64,000 bases of DNA from contig JBBMOL010000016.1 in assembly GCA_037954665.1 (NCBI GenBank), forward strand, positions 5,332,001 to 5,396,000, in the 5' to 3' direction. Every line of letters starts with the position of its first letter. Position 1 is the stretch's first letter. This DNA comes from Laguncularia racemosa. Its lineage: Eukaryota; Streptophyta; Magnoliopsida; Myrtales; Combretaceae. Shown one piece after another: positions 12,201 to 22,896 of this stretch. Under the pieces are notes generated by a model. The model was not told the origin of the DNA. It saw nothing but the letters and a program-made list of their open reading frames with translations, and ran no database searches. Both the position numbers and the translations under genes were made by a program.

Positions 12201-12722
12201 ATTGCTGCAACAAAAGGGTTAGAAATAACACAAAAAAATAAAATAAATAAACCTCACACTTCTCTCCCTCACCTGTTTACACTCGCAGATGTGAATTCAC
12301 TCGTGTTTCGTTCAATAAATAGATAATCCTCACAACTCACTCTTATAGGCTCTTTGATCAGAACTCAATCAAAATTTCTTTAACATAAACCACTAAGGCA
12401 ACTCACTTTTTAAACAAACGGTTCCAATTCAACAGCCAATTAAGGGAAACACGGACAAGGACTCCAATAGAGACACAATGAATACCCACGAATGAACGAT
12501 AAATATAGATACTGGATTACTGAAATGTTCTTCCTTTTTTTTTTACCTTGCTCAGGAGGATTCGAGAACAACAACAGAACAATAGCAATTTCCTGACGAA
12601 TTTCCAGACAATTGAAGATATATATATGAAACGAATTTCCAGACGATTTTTTTTTCTTTTTTTTTTTTGAAGACAACGATAATTAATAGAAAAGGATAGA
12701 ATTACTTGAATCAAGAAGCCGA

Positions 12723-12735
12723 GGCTCTGATACCA
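12723..12735 (-). other. Primer binding site, initiator tRNA-Met
   Basis: The minus strand reads TGGTATCAGAGCC, two bases after the LTR end GCATCA. This matches the 3' end of plant initiator tRNA-Met, as used by many chromoviruses and Copia elements. Confidence 0.9.
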
Positions 12736-12737
12736 AA

Positions 12738-13541
12738 TGATGCGAACCCTAGTTATATTAAACCTAGAACCCGTCAATCGTGATTTGAAATCGGATTCCC
12801 AAGTATCGTCTTGAACAAGTGATGAACGGAACTAGACCCCAACCACACCTGCTGATTGAAACCTAAGTTATCAAGATGACTTCCCCAAGCGTTTAGATCG
12901 AAGAAATCGAAAGGAGTTCTTTCGCAAATAACAAAAGAGAGAGGGCTCTCAAAATGTGTATTCAACAAAACCGTCCCTCAATTGGTCTCACAAAAGACTA
13001 TTTATATGGCCCCGTAAAATACCTAAAAGGGGGAAAAAAATCTAAGCGTACACGTGGAAATAAATAATAATATTTGCGTCTGAACATGTGACGAGTGTAG
13101 TACACGGCTGTGTCCCAAGCCGTGTCTTAACCCGTGTAAGCTTCTGTGAAAGTTCTGCAAGCCGTGTCCCCAGCCGTGCCCGAAACCGTGTCAGAGTCTG
13201 TGACAGACCTTCAGGCCGTGCCTCAAGCCGTGCCCGGAACCGTGTCAGAGTCTGTGACAAACCTTCAGGCCGTGCCTCAAGCCGTGCTCGGAACCGTGTC
13301 AGCCGCTGTCCTCCATTCAAGGCCGGTTCTCTCGGGATCCTCTTTGGAAGCTTGGATTATGTGAATAAATGTCGATTCTCCCTTGGTAAAGCTCGGTTCC
13401 TTCTCTTGCAGCTCCATCACTAATCCTTGCAAAGCTTCTCTCATCCGCTTAGCTCTAGCTCTTGTCATTGGACCTCCAATACCATGTAACGGGTCATTGG
13501 ATTTTGACTCTTGAACTCTTGATGTTAGCTGATTCCCATCA
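12738..13541 (-). repeat. 5' LTR of the nested Gypsy element (804 bp)
   Basis: It starts TGATGGGAATCAG at 13541 and ends GCATCA at 12738. The first ~230 bp encode the pol C-terminus on the minus strand. A minisatellite of CACGG type follows (13099-13312). A TATA-like CATATAAATAG lies at about 13003-13012, so U3 covers roughly 13541-13000. Confidence 0.88.
13099..13312. repeat. LTR minisatellite, 54-bp unit, CACGG/CCGTG rich
   Basis: About three to four tandem units contain GCCGTGCCTCAAGCCGTG and CCGTGTCAGAGTCTGTGAC. They are GC-rich in an AT-rich window. The unit is 18 codons, so both strands show repetitive open frames (RFRARLEARPEG on the minus strand) that are not taken to be genes. Confidence 0.85.
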
Positions 13542-13546
13542 GTTTG

Positions 13547-13773
13547 TGTGGCCATGCTGAAGGTTTTGTACACATGAAAATCACCCTTTTTTATATTTTG
13601 CTAAATTTCACCTCATTTTTGCTTAAGCCTTCTTTAAATTCTTCAATTGCACTCTTTAAACCCTGAATTCAAATATTAAGAACTTAAGTGTCTTTTCTTA
13701 ATAAATTCACATAAAATTCATACAAAATTATATTCAATAAATACTAAAAATAAGGTTCTTTCAACACTTATCA
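13547..13773 (-). repeat. Athila 5' LTR, outer part (after the insertion)
   Basis: This continues the LTR broken at 7277. It ends CACTTATCA at 13773, so the LTR starts TGATAAGTG on the minus strand. Together the two parts make an LTR of about 1455 bp. The outer border was set from the TG...CA rule and the abrupt change to the satellite array. The matching left-hand target duplication is outside the window. Confidence 0.62.
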
Positions 13774-14600
13774 TGCCCCTATAGGCTGACTAATCGATAA
13801 TGGAAAGCATCTCTCTAGAATAGCTACCCTAAAAGGAGGATATCTAAGAAAGTGTTCTATTATGGGCTAACTAATCGACAATGGGAAGTGTCTCTCCAAA
13901 CTAGCAACCCTAAAAGGAGGACATTTAAGAAAGTACATCATATGGGCTAACTAACCGATAGTGGGAAGTGTCTTTGGATTGGTAACCATAAAACGAGAAT
14001 ATCTAGGAAAGTACCTCATTACAGGCTGACTAACCAATAGTAGGAAGCGCTTCACCAAACTAGCAACCCTAAATGGAAGTGCCTCATTATGGGCTGACTA
14101 ACCAATAGTGGGAAGCATCTCTTTAGACTAGCAACCTTAAAAGGAGGATATCTAGGAAAGTGTCCCATTATGGGTTGACTAATCGATAGTGGGAAGTGTC
14201 TCTCCAAACTAGCAATCTTAAAAGAAAGTGCCCCATTATGGGCTAACTAATTGATAGTGAGAAGCATTGTTTTAAATGAGCAACACTAAAAGGTAAAATG
14301 GATAAGGAAGTGCTTTTTGGGTTATTTAATTGACTATAGGAAGCGTTTCACTAGACTAGTAATCCTAAAAGGTGAAATGTCTAGGGAAGTGCCCTTATGG
14401 GTTGGTTAACCGACTACAAGAAGTGTTTCACTAGACTAACAACAGCAAAAAGGAAGACATTTAGGAAAGTGCTCTTATGGGCTGACTAACTGACTATAGG
14501 AGGTGCATCACTAGACTAGCAACGCTAAAAGAAGGAAATTTAGGAAAGTGTCTTTATGGGTTGTTTAACCGACAGTAGGAATGAATTCCTAAATGAGAAT
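13774..14600 (-). repeat. ~80-bp satellite array, about ten degenerate units
   Basis: Units contain GGGCTGACTAATCGATAGTG, GGGAAGTGTCTCTCC, ACTAGCAACCCTAAAAGGAG and TCTAGGAAAGTGC. The same unit, in the opposite orientation, forms the array at 50440-51045 between integrase and the 3' LTR of the Tat-type element. This array is therefore probably the 3' internal part of a related element on the minus strand, cut at its left end by the Athila insertion. Units diverge by many substitutions and indels. Confidence 0.85.
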
Positions 14601-16307
14601 CTTATTTTTTTAAAAATGATCAAAATTTTCTAAATTGAGTATGACTTGAGACTCTTTAATAAATGCTAACTAAAGTGCTTTTGAAAATTTTCAAGACAGA
14701 TGCTTATTTAAACTTAAGGATTGAAGTATCTATTGGAAAACTTCAAAAATTTTATCTTTTCTTCTCAAATTTCTTTTTTTTTTTTTATTAGTTAGGCTAA
14801 AATCTAAAAATTTTCTAACAAGTAGAAAGTTTGATAGGACTCTTAAAAACTGCAAATAAATGCCCAACTACTCAATAATCACTTACTCTTTTGCCTCATT
14901 TTTCTTGAAGGATTTGGTTTAATCTAGGAAATGTGGTATCTTTGCTCAATCAATCATTTCTTGAGGGGCTTCTTGCAATTAAGACTTATATCTTCTTCTT
15001 GGGGCATCCATATTTAAATTTAGGATAGACAATGCCTTTGAGGGTTGACAATGCCCTTCCATTTGGAAATAGATCTTTCGTTCCTAATTAATTTAATCTA
15101 AGAGGACTTCTTTACATTCTTTTGGTTTAAATGTCACTCTTGACTTCTATTCCAAAAATTATGATCTCTCTTGTAAGTGATATGCGTTGATCAATTTGTA
15201 GGTCTTTTCTAAACTTGTAATGTGATATAAGCTTTTGGTTATTGGTTTTCATAAGGTAGTAGTGTAAAGGTCTATTTTGAAAGAATCACCATTTCAACTC
15301 GGGTTTACAAGTCAATAATCCTTAAGAAAAACTAGAAATGTAATTGGCCCAATTTCAAAAGCCATTTTTTGCTTAGGATAAATTATTTTCAATGATCTAA
15401 AGAAGCCTTTAGAGAAATGTGGTATTGTGGATCAAATTTATCTTTAAATTGTAATGTTCGGGTTCTTGTATTTGCCTTTGGTATTTTTAAGCATTGTTAG
15501 GCTCACTTTTTTTTATTATGTATGAGTTTAACTACAATCTTGGGCTCTTCTCATTTCTTTTCTTTCCTTTTCTTTTCTTTTTGTCCTTTTTTTTCATTCA
15601 TTTTCTTTTTTCCTTTTTTTTTTCTTTTCTTTTGGGGCCAATGGGTTATGTGTGGTTTTTCATAATATGGGCTTTTCTTCATCTCAAAAGAAATAAATTA
15701 TTCATGGAAAAAATTACTCTTGAATTGTTGCAATTAGGGCAAGTACTATTAAGTTAATTCCTTTTTCTCTTGATTGATGTTCCTATCCTCCCAATTACCC
15801 CATTATAAGGTGGTTCTTGACAAGGTTAAATTTTGAAACTCTTCTTATATAGACTCAAATGGGGTTGTCAAAGGATTATTGTGTTTAAGATAGCAAAAAT
15901 GAAGACCTAACATTAATTTAATTAACATCAAATTCAAGATGAACCTTCTTTAAGAAATGAGCCCCAAACCTTAGATTAACAACACTCAACTCTCAAGTGT
16001 TTAAAGGTTAGTGTTTGGGATGTGGTTTGCCTCTTTTCATCCTAAACCTTTTGAACAAATGAGATATCTTTCCAAATTTGTCCATATTCACCAAGTTCTG
16101 TGATGTCTTTGGGACTTATGTGCCCTTATCAACTTAAACAAATGATTTAGTCTTAACTTGTCCCTCTTAAGAATTTAGTTGCCCTAAACTTAGCTAGTTA
16201 AGCTAGTCTTCTTTATGCCCTTATTAGTAAATTAACCATGGTCACTTCAAAAGTGTGCCCCAAAAATTAGTTATCCAATTGTCTAGTTTACTAAAATAGA
16301 TAACTCC
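14601..16307. other. Unassigned region beside the satellite array
   Basis: No convincing gene. It has AT-rich text, T-rich and CTTTT runs around 15540-15640 and short open frames without recognisable motifs. Its place next to the array suggests retroelement-derived non-coding DNA, but it does not visibly match the sequence beside the array at 50440. Confidence 0.4.
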
Positions 16308-17550
16308 TGATGGAGGGAAACTTCAAGTGTAGCCTCTAGGGTTGGAGAGGGTAGGAAGGCTTTGTGTTTTGAAACAAGAGTAGGTAATGTGGCTACTTTG
16401 TTTTGTGTTTATAGCAGGTAAGGAGACTTTTTGAAGTGAATGGACTTTTATGTTTAGGGTATTTCAAGTTGAGAGTGGGCTATCGAGGTCTTTGGTTTTA
16501 TGTGATAGGAATCATACTCCTACAGGACCTATCACTAGGGCCCGAGCTAAGGGTCTCCATAATTTAGTTTTGAGGATCTTGCTTAAGGAACCTAATCTTA
16601 AGAAAACTAATCTATTTTCTACATTTCTACATTATAATTGTAGTGCATTTCAACAGGCTCACTTATCAGTCCTACAAGATACCAAATCACCTATACTTTT
16701 GAGTGAGTCAGGATGCTCAACGGGGCTTAATTCAAAAGTATCTTGAAGACCGGCATCATGAAGACTCATTTCTTTTATATATTTCTCCTTTGTATGGACA
16801 ATTTTATGTTGTATTTTCTTTTAGGACACTTTCATTTTTATTATAATTTCCATTTAGGACCGGTCACCTTAAAAGTGGCAAACTTGTAATTTTTGTCCAT
16901 TTTCTAACCCTAGGAGTAGTAAGTATAAATACTTGCTTACAGTAGAGTTTGAAAAGGCCAAATTTTTCAGATTTGATCACATTTTCATGAGAGGGCTTAG
17001 GGTTTGCTAAATCCAATTTCTCTTATCAATTTCAATTTCCAAGAGTTGAAATTGTGGCAAGTGCAACAAAGGGTAATTGTGAGTAGTATCAATTCCTTCT
17101 TTGTTGTATTTCCATTTCATCACTAGTGAGTCATATCTAGGGTTGATTTGAAAGTTCTTGGTCAGATTTTTTATTGCATTTGTGATCAATTATCTTGTTA
17201 TAAGATTGATTGTTTTAGTATTTATTATCATCATCTTCATTTGTGACGTGAATGGGAATTGTAGGAAGAAGTTGAAATCACGGTTTTTGATCTATTCTTC
17301 TTGATATAATTCACGTGGATTTCACTTGTAATTGTTGTTATTTGGTGAAGATTACATAGATGGATTGTTAATTGCATCTTTGACCTTTGGATTTCATCAA
17401 AATTCCATTAGGGTTCACGCAATTTCTTGATTCCATTGGACAGGTTTTAATTGTGAGTTGGGGCTTGTTTCTTTGATTCACTTGTATGCGTTTGGTTTTG
17501 AAATCAGACCCTATATCCCTCATTGTGTTATTGGAATCGTGAGTACTCTT
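16308..17550 (+). repeat. Chromovirus-like LTR fragment or solo LTR
   Basis: It opens TGATGGAGGG and has a plus-strand frame (16450-16746) containing TGPITRARAKGLHNLV, the same type of C-terminal motif as the pol tail encoded inside the LTR of the element at 7278-13541. A TATA-like AGTATAAATACTT lies at 16919-16932, followed by a leader-like region. The layout (pol tail, TATA, leader) fits an LTR whose U3 overlaps the end of pol. The right border and target duplication could not be fixed. Confidence 0.45.
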
Positions 17551-20130
17551 GTTCTGGATGTTTAAATAAGATGATTAAATGAATTAAATGATTGTCTACT
17601 GTATAAGTATATAGGCCTACTTGACATACGTATATGTGTTTGTGTTACTGTGTATTAGATTCTTATGGCTTACTCTCATTTTCTCTTTCAGATGGGAATA
17701 TTTCTTATTCGCTTTATATTTCGATGGGATATGGCTTTGAGGAAGAGTACTAGGATGAGACCGTGGATTTATATTACGTTGTCTATAATAATGACTGACT
17801 TTTTATCATTTTCTAAACTATATTTTTATGTTTTAGTTTTATATTTAGACTATTTTGGGAGCCACTTATAGTTCTATAGCTTGTTCTAGTTTATTTGTAT
17901 TTTGTAAGTCCTATAAGCCCTAAAACTTGGACTATCTTTTCTTGTTTTATTACACATTTTTATGATAAACAAATGATCAAACATTTTAAAAAAAATCTAA
18001 CGTTTTACCAAAATATTTTCAAAATCTAATTAACGATTTAAGAGTCTTAAAACTAGTTTAAAAACCCACTTAGTAATTATAGTCTTATGTATTATACTTA
18101 AGTAGGGTACATGATGAACTATCGATACCATAATGAATTAGAGGCGTAATAGTAAAAGCATACTATGTTTGTGGCAAAAGTTAATCAAATTTTTTATATT
18201 TTAATTGAATTATTTAATTCTCTTAAATTTTATATTAAAATTCAATCATGTCCTTTAAGCCCTTTGTATTTTGAGTGAGTTATATAAGTTCTTTATATTT
18301 TTTATCTTACACTAACTCTTTCTTTTAAGTATTGTTATAACGCACAACTATAGACTTACATGATATAATAACATAAATATAAATAACTTAAACAATTTAC
18401 TTAAAATATAAAAAATTTAATTCAATATTAACATAACTTGGACTGCTTAAATGATTCAATCAAAATATATAGAGGACTATATTGACTTTTAACACAAATG
18501 TAAAGAACTTTCAACACACTTGTCCCATCCAAATTCTCGATGTCTTTAAATTAGCAATTTTCTTGTTAAAAATTTCCTTGGCTCACATTTCCAGTACATC
18601 CACTTCTATTGCAATATATCATTTTGAAAGTTCCTTTTTTAATTGTGGTACCTACTCGATTTTAATTTTTATTTTGTTCTACCTCTTGATTGTTAACTTT
18701 TGGTCACTAGTAATTTTTCAAAAGCTTTTTATTATGGTAGCTAACAAGTATTACTCATTTTTTAACGATACCTTTTCACGATTGATTTTTTATCATTAGT
18801 ATAACTTTTTCTTAATAATATATTTAGGTTAATTATAACTTATTATTATTGTTATTCATGCTTTTTCTTAATAGTAACTTTTAGGTATTTATGCTTTTTA
18901 ATTATTATTAATTACACCTTCTCATCATTTAAGAGATGCATCTTTGTATAAAGTATAATGCTAGCAAATGATTTACTATCTCCTCATGAATGCAAAATGA
19001 CTCAAATCTTGATATGATGAAAAATCAGAGCTCTTTATAAATATCATATCATTTTATATAGACATACAAGGATCATTGACAGTTGTATTAAGTTACAATA
19101 TGGGAAACGTATTCATTACATAACTAAATAATAGTAGTTCCATAATCTTTAAAATATGAATATGCATTATTAACATATCAATTATGATAACCTTTCAATT
19201 AAAATTATTTTTGTTAAGATGAATATATTTTTCGAACTAAAATCCACATAAAGCGTAGAGCTTTAACTAGTTAGGGAAATTTTTTCATATCTAATCCCTT
19301 GAGAACCTAGTACATGAAATCCTTAATGTTAGTTAATATGGATCGTTCATTCGAAACTCAGGAAGCTAGGAGATGACACATTAGGGTGGTGGTGCAAACA
19401 ACCAAGGGTGGTCGAACGCTAAGTCTAGATTAGTTTTACTCTTGAAACTATGAACATGTTATTTTATTTTTTTATTCGGAAGTGAGTGGCGAGAAAGTGG
19501 GATGGATAAAGAGTTGATGAAGAGAAACCTAACCAGGGTTATGCCTTATCCTTAACGTGTGGAGGGCTAGCTATGGGCTAAACATAGGCCAAGGTAAATA
19601 CCTTATAAAAGTTATTATTAGTGAAGTATAAACAATTATGTATTGCTTATTGCAGAGTCAATGGACTTCATTTGTTAATATCTAATTAACCCATTGCACG
19701 TTGCGTTATGTAACTACTATTTGGATACGTAACTACCTTCTTTATGCTTTTTGTCAAAACCATTTTTCTTATTATGTACAATCTTAAAAAAGATAGGTTG
19801 AATGGTATAGTATGATTTCATGCGCTGGATACACAAGGGTCTTAAATGAAAAGATTTGTTGAATTACAATTGCTACAAGATCAACAATTCCCTAATCTTG
19901 GGCTTCTATTGCTAACATAAAAATATCCCTTTCCATATCTTCAGATACAACCCATAGGAAGTAAGTAGTCATATGTGGGAAAATGGTTGTACATTTTTAT
20001 CTCGAAATTTGGAGTATTAGGTATATTCTTTTGATTTTAGTACTTATCTTAATTGTTGGTTTGGTCATTGTTGAGTGATTTTATTTCTCTATTTTAGTGA
20101 TATTAATCAATATCATTACAAACTCTTTTA
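17551..20130. other. Intergenic AT-rich DNA, with a short inverted-repeat element
   Basis: No gene is supported. The only clear structure is the inverted-repeat element at about 18176-18490. Open frames at 17665-17871 and 18482-18799 lack known motifs. Confidence 0.5.
18176..18490. mobile_element. Putative MITE with imperfect terminal inverted repeats
   Basis: The left end has AAAGTTAATCAAATTTTTTA then ATTTTAATTGAATTATTTAA. The right end, reverse-complemented, has AAAGTCAATATAGTCCTC then ATTTTGATTGAATCATTTAA. The spacing and order match. No clear target duplication was found, so the superfamily is not assigned. Confidence 0.4.
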
Positions 20131-20185
20131 AACTCTTACAACTTGTTCATTTAGAAGAAATGACTATTTCACTTCTTTTTTATTC

Positions 20186-21085
20186 CTCATGAAATTGCTA
20201 TTACGATGTTTAGTTTAATTTTCAATCGTAATAATAATTCCATGAGGAATTACAATTCCCTATTTTGCTAAATTGTAATTCTTATATTAGACCTAAAAAT
20301 TACAATTCAATAATAATAATAAAAAAACTCCCATTGCCCTTCTCTTCTTCTTCCACTTTACCACTAACACCAACACCAAAAGACCACTAGCACAGAGCAC
20401 CATCACACAACCACCAACACACTACCACCATTGCAACCAAACCAACTAACCCACCCACCCAAACTCATTGAACCCACCACACTTAAATGCATTAGACCCA
20501 CACCACTCAACATAACTAGACCTATCAGACTAGACCCACTTAAACCCATTGCACCTAGATCCATTCGACCTACTTGCCCAAATCCATGCCACCTAAAACC
20601 TACAAACCTACACCCACCTAGACCACCACCGAACCCATTGGAGCAAATAGAGATTAAGAGAGAATAGAGAGAGAGTAGAGGGGAGAGAGAGAGACGCCAC
20701 TAAACCTACTAAAGGAAATGGGGATGAAGAGAGAGTAAAGTAGAGAGAGAGAGTCGAATTGCAAAGGGAAAGAGAGAGAGAGAGAGAGAGTAAAGCAGAG
20801 ATAGAGAAAGAGAGAGAATTGAACTATAAAGAGAGAGAGTAGAGCAAAGAAAGAAAGAGAGAGTAAAGCAAGGATTAAGAGAGAAAGAGTCGGACTGAAA
20901 ACAAAGTAGAGGAAAGAAACATACTAGCTAGATGAGAAAAAAAAAAGAATGAAGGGTAATATGGTCATTAAAACTTTAGTACAAGCTTATTTTGGTTTTT
21001 ATCCAACTAAACAATGTCATAGAGCTATTACAGCTCTATTCAATTCCTATTGAATAGGAATGCAATTTTCGGCCTATTACATATA
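20186..21085. mobile_element. Putative non-autonomous element with hairpins at its ends
   Basis: At 20186-20265 a hairpin forms between TTCCTCATGAAATTGCTATT and its near-complement around TAATTCCATGAGGAA. At about 21000-21085 a second palindromic zone holds AGCTATTACAGCT and ATTCAATTCCTATTGAATAG. Both ends also share TGTTTAGTT in inverted orientation. A Pro/Thr-rich frame and GA-rich DNA lie between. No target duplication is seen, and the borders are rough. Confidence 0.33.
20640..20930. repeat. GA-rich simple-sequence tract
   Basis: Long runs of AGAGAG are broken by GTAGAG, GTCGAATTG and AAAGCA units. It looks like a decayed GA microsatellite or minisatellite. Confidence 0.85.
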
Positions 21086-22017
21086 GTGAAGTAAATAAAC
21101 ACTTAGTTTCAATTCACTAGATAACCCAACTTAAGCACTTAGTTTCAATTCATTGGATAAAGTTTCAACCTTGCTTCCATTAAATATAAAAAACCTTATA
21201 GTTTCCTATAGTGTTGGCATTCCTACGAAGAGAATCATTGATAGAATAATGCTTGGTCATAATTTCCAATGAGTACTAGGTCCAACATGAAACATATTTC
21301 ATATTAAGAAAAACACAATAGAGATAAGATATGACATTCTTTTTAAACTTATCTTATTTAAGGTATTTCTTTGATTTTTGGCATTCAGTTTATGATTTGA
21401 GTATTCTTCCCTTACCCAATAACAATAACAATGACATGGGTCATTCAATGCATTTGTCTAAAGATCCATGTGCGCCCCCTCAACAATTTCACATCAATGA
21501 TATTTTAGAACATTGAGGTGCTGAGTTGCTGTAAAATTCTCACCAATAATATACATCTTTCTTATCAATTTAAATACACTTCAATAGATTTGTGAATCTT
21601 TACTGTAACCGTATATAAGTAAAATACATAAATTAATAATGAATAGTTACTTTTATTAATAAATATTATTCATAAATACATAAATACTTCTTCAATTTGT
21701 ACACATTTCCAAAATTGAAGCAGCAACTTTAGGTACTTAGCCAGAGTATCTTTACCTCCATAGGTTGTTCTAAGCATTTTATACTAACCTCTGTTTGTCC
21801 TTTCAATCCTTCATGCAATTTTTTTTTCTTTTTTTTAATTAAAAAACTATTAATTCAGGAGATATTCTTGAGTTAATGGATGACTATTAATTTTGATCTT
21901 TTTCAAAATAGATTGCTTTCCCTTCCTTTTGTTTTTCTAATATAAAAGTTGTGTTTAGAATAACCAAATGCATTTAAAAATAAATATTTTTTTATTCATT
22001 TTATAACACATACAATA
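21086..22017. other. Intergenic AT-rich DNA
   Basis: No gene or repeat structure is supported. The 61-codon frame at 21331-21516 has no recognisable motif. Confidence 0.5.
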
Positions 22018-22229
22018 TTAGGTAGCATTTGGTTGGCATTAAAATTTGGCACTAGACAGGACAAAATTTTTGTCCCCCGTTTGGTTGCCACACATGAAGG
22101 AAGTACTGGACAAAACACCAATTATGTACTGGAAAAAATCAGAAATTTTAGTACCGCATGTAATTCAGTACTAAAAATGCGATACTGGACTAACATGTAA
22201 TTTTTTTGAAATTCTGAATTTGCCCTTCA

Positions 22230-22650
22230 TACTTACCTTGTCACCCTGCTGCATAGACGCCTCTCCTTTCCTTTGCTACAACCGGTCTTGTTTTCCTCCA
22301 GCGTCGCACGAGCTTCGAAACGAGGAAGTACGATAAGCCATCGGTACCGCTCCTTCACTGCTGCCCGCCGTAGAATCGGCCGCAAGTTCACCCATCGCCA
22401 TTGTGAAGCCCGAAGTCGCCATCAGGTATGTATGGTTCCATTTCTTCTCACATTGTTACTTCCTTTTGAATGTTCCTCGCATGCTTGTTCGTTGTGTCCG
22501 TCAACAAGTCCCTTAGTGCTCGCATGCTGTTCAAGATTTGTCGCTCGCTGTCCATTGGGGGGGGGGAGCTTAAACATTGTTTTGAGGTTCGAATGCATGG
22601 TACGCTTTAGGGGGGTTATTGGTTTTAGGGTTCGAATGCATGCTCTATAA
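22230..22650 (+). other. GC-rich block in the Harbinger-like element, possible captured exon
   Basis: This stretch is clearly richer in G and C, with CGCACGAGC, CCGCCGTAG and CGGCCGCAAG, than the rest of the region. It has a 125-codon open frame from 22273 and a donor-like CATCAGGTATGTATGG at about 22430. It could be the first exon of an ancestral transposon gene or a captured host fragment. The protein reads Arg/Ser/His-rich with no recognised domain. Confidence 0.3.
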
Positions 22651-22896
22651 TGGAGAAGAGTTGGTTTTAGGGTTCGAATGCATGGTTTGCTTTAGGGGGT
22701 TTATTGGTTAGGGTTTGAATGCATGCTGAGTACACGGTTGAAGGCATGACCGTGTGTTGAGCTTGGAAAATCCACAGAAGCACATACGGTTGAGTACACG
22801 GTTGAAGGCATGGCCGTTAAGCTTGAAAAACCCACAGAAGCACACACGGTTGAGTACACGGTTGAAGGCACGGCCGTGTAAAGCACACACGGTTGA
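22578..22896. repeat. Two adjacent minisatellites in the Harbinger-like element
   Basis: The first (22578-22727) repeats TTTTAGGGTTCGAATGCATG about four times. The second (22728-22896) has three ~60-bp units with GAGTACACGGTTGAAGGCAT, GGCCGTG and CCACAGAAGCACACACGG. The second resembles the CACGG/CCGTG arrays in the LTRs at 13.1 kb and 62.2 kb. Confidence 0.85.

Larger units (their letters stand above)
7278..13541 (-). mobile_element. Chromovirus-like Ty3/Gypsy element, nested, with an aberrant 3' end
   Basis: This 6264-bp element is flanked by the perfect 5-bp duplication GTTTG (7273-7277 and 13542-13546) and sits in the Athila LTR. On the minus strand it has a full 804-bp 5' LTR, an initiator tRNA-Met primer site, one long gag-pol frame and a polypurine tract. 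Instead of a normal 3' LTR it has only the first 194 bp plus about 30 bp, followed by an inverted copy of the same 194 bp. Gag-pol has three in-frame stops in about 1579 codons. Catalytic residues of protease, RT, RNase H and integrase are present. The pol C-terminus, with a GPMTRARAKR motif, runs into the LTR. That resembles centromeric (CRM-like) chromoviruses, but the lineage is not settled. Confidence 0.9.
1..13773 (-). mobile_element. Athila-type Ty3/Gypsy retrotransposon, partial, with a nested element
   Basis: Read on the minus strand the order is 5' LTR (13773 down to 6050, split by an insertion), a tRNA-Asp-type primer site, gag, a protease region, the integrase C-terminus and an env-like ORF. 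The 3' LTR would lie beyond the left edge. Athila identity rests on the LTR/primer junction, the gag and integrase-tail wording, the GAGGCAACCCA-like spacer just after pol (about 3090-3110) and an extra ORF downstream of integrase. Most of RT, RNase H and the integrase core is missing. All coding parts carry stops, so the copy is dead. The chromovirus-like element at 7278-13541 is a later insertion. Confidence 0.8.

Noticed and set aside
13277..13573. 98-codon minus-strand frame with the GPMTRARAKR motif, considered as a separate gene
   Set aside because: It is the pol C-terminus lying inside the 5' LTR copy, extended by chance into Athila LTR sequence.
13774..14600. Regular repeats with about 80-bp spacing, considered as a CRISPR-like array
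   Set aside because: The whole unit is repeated, with no constant repeat plus unique spacer pattern. It is a plant satellite shared with the Tat element.
15494..15757. 87-codon Phe-rich frame
   Set aside because: Made of T-rich low-complexity DNA; no conserved motif.
20431..20667. Pro/Thr-rich 78-codon frame
   Set aside because: Low-complexity CCA-rich DNA next to a GA tract; no conserved motif.
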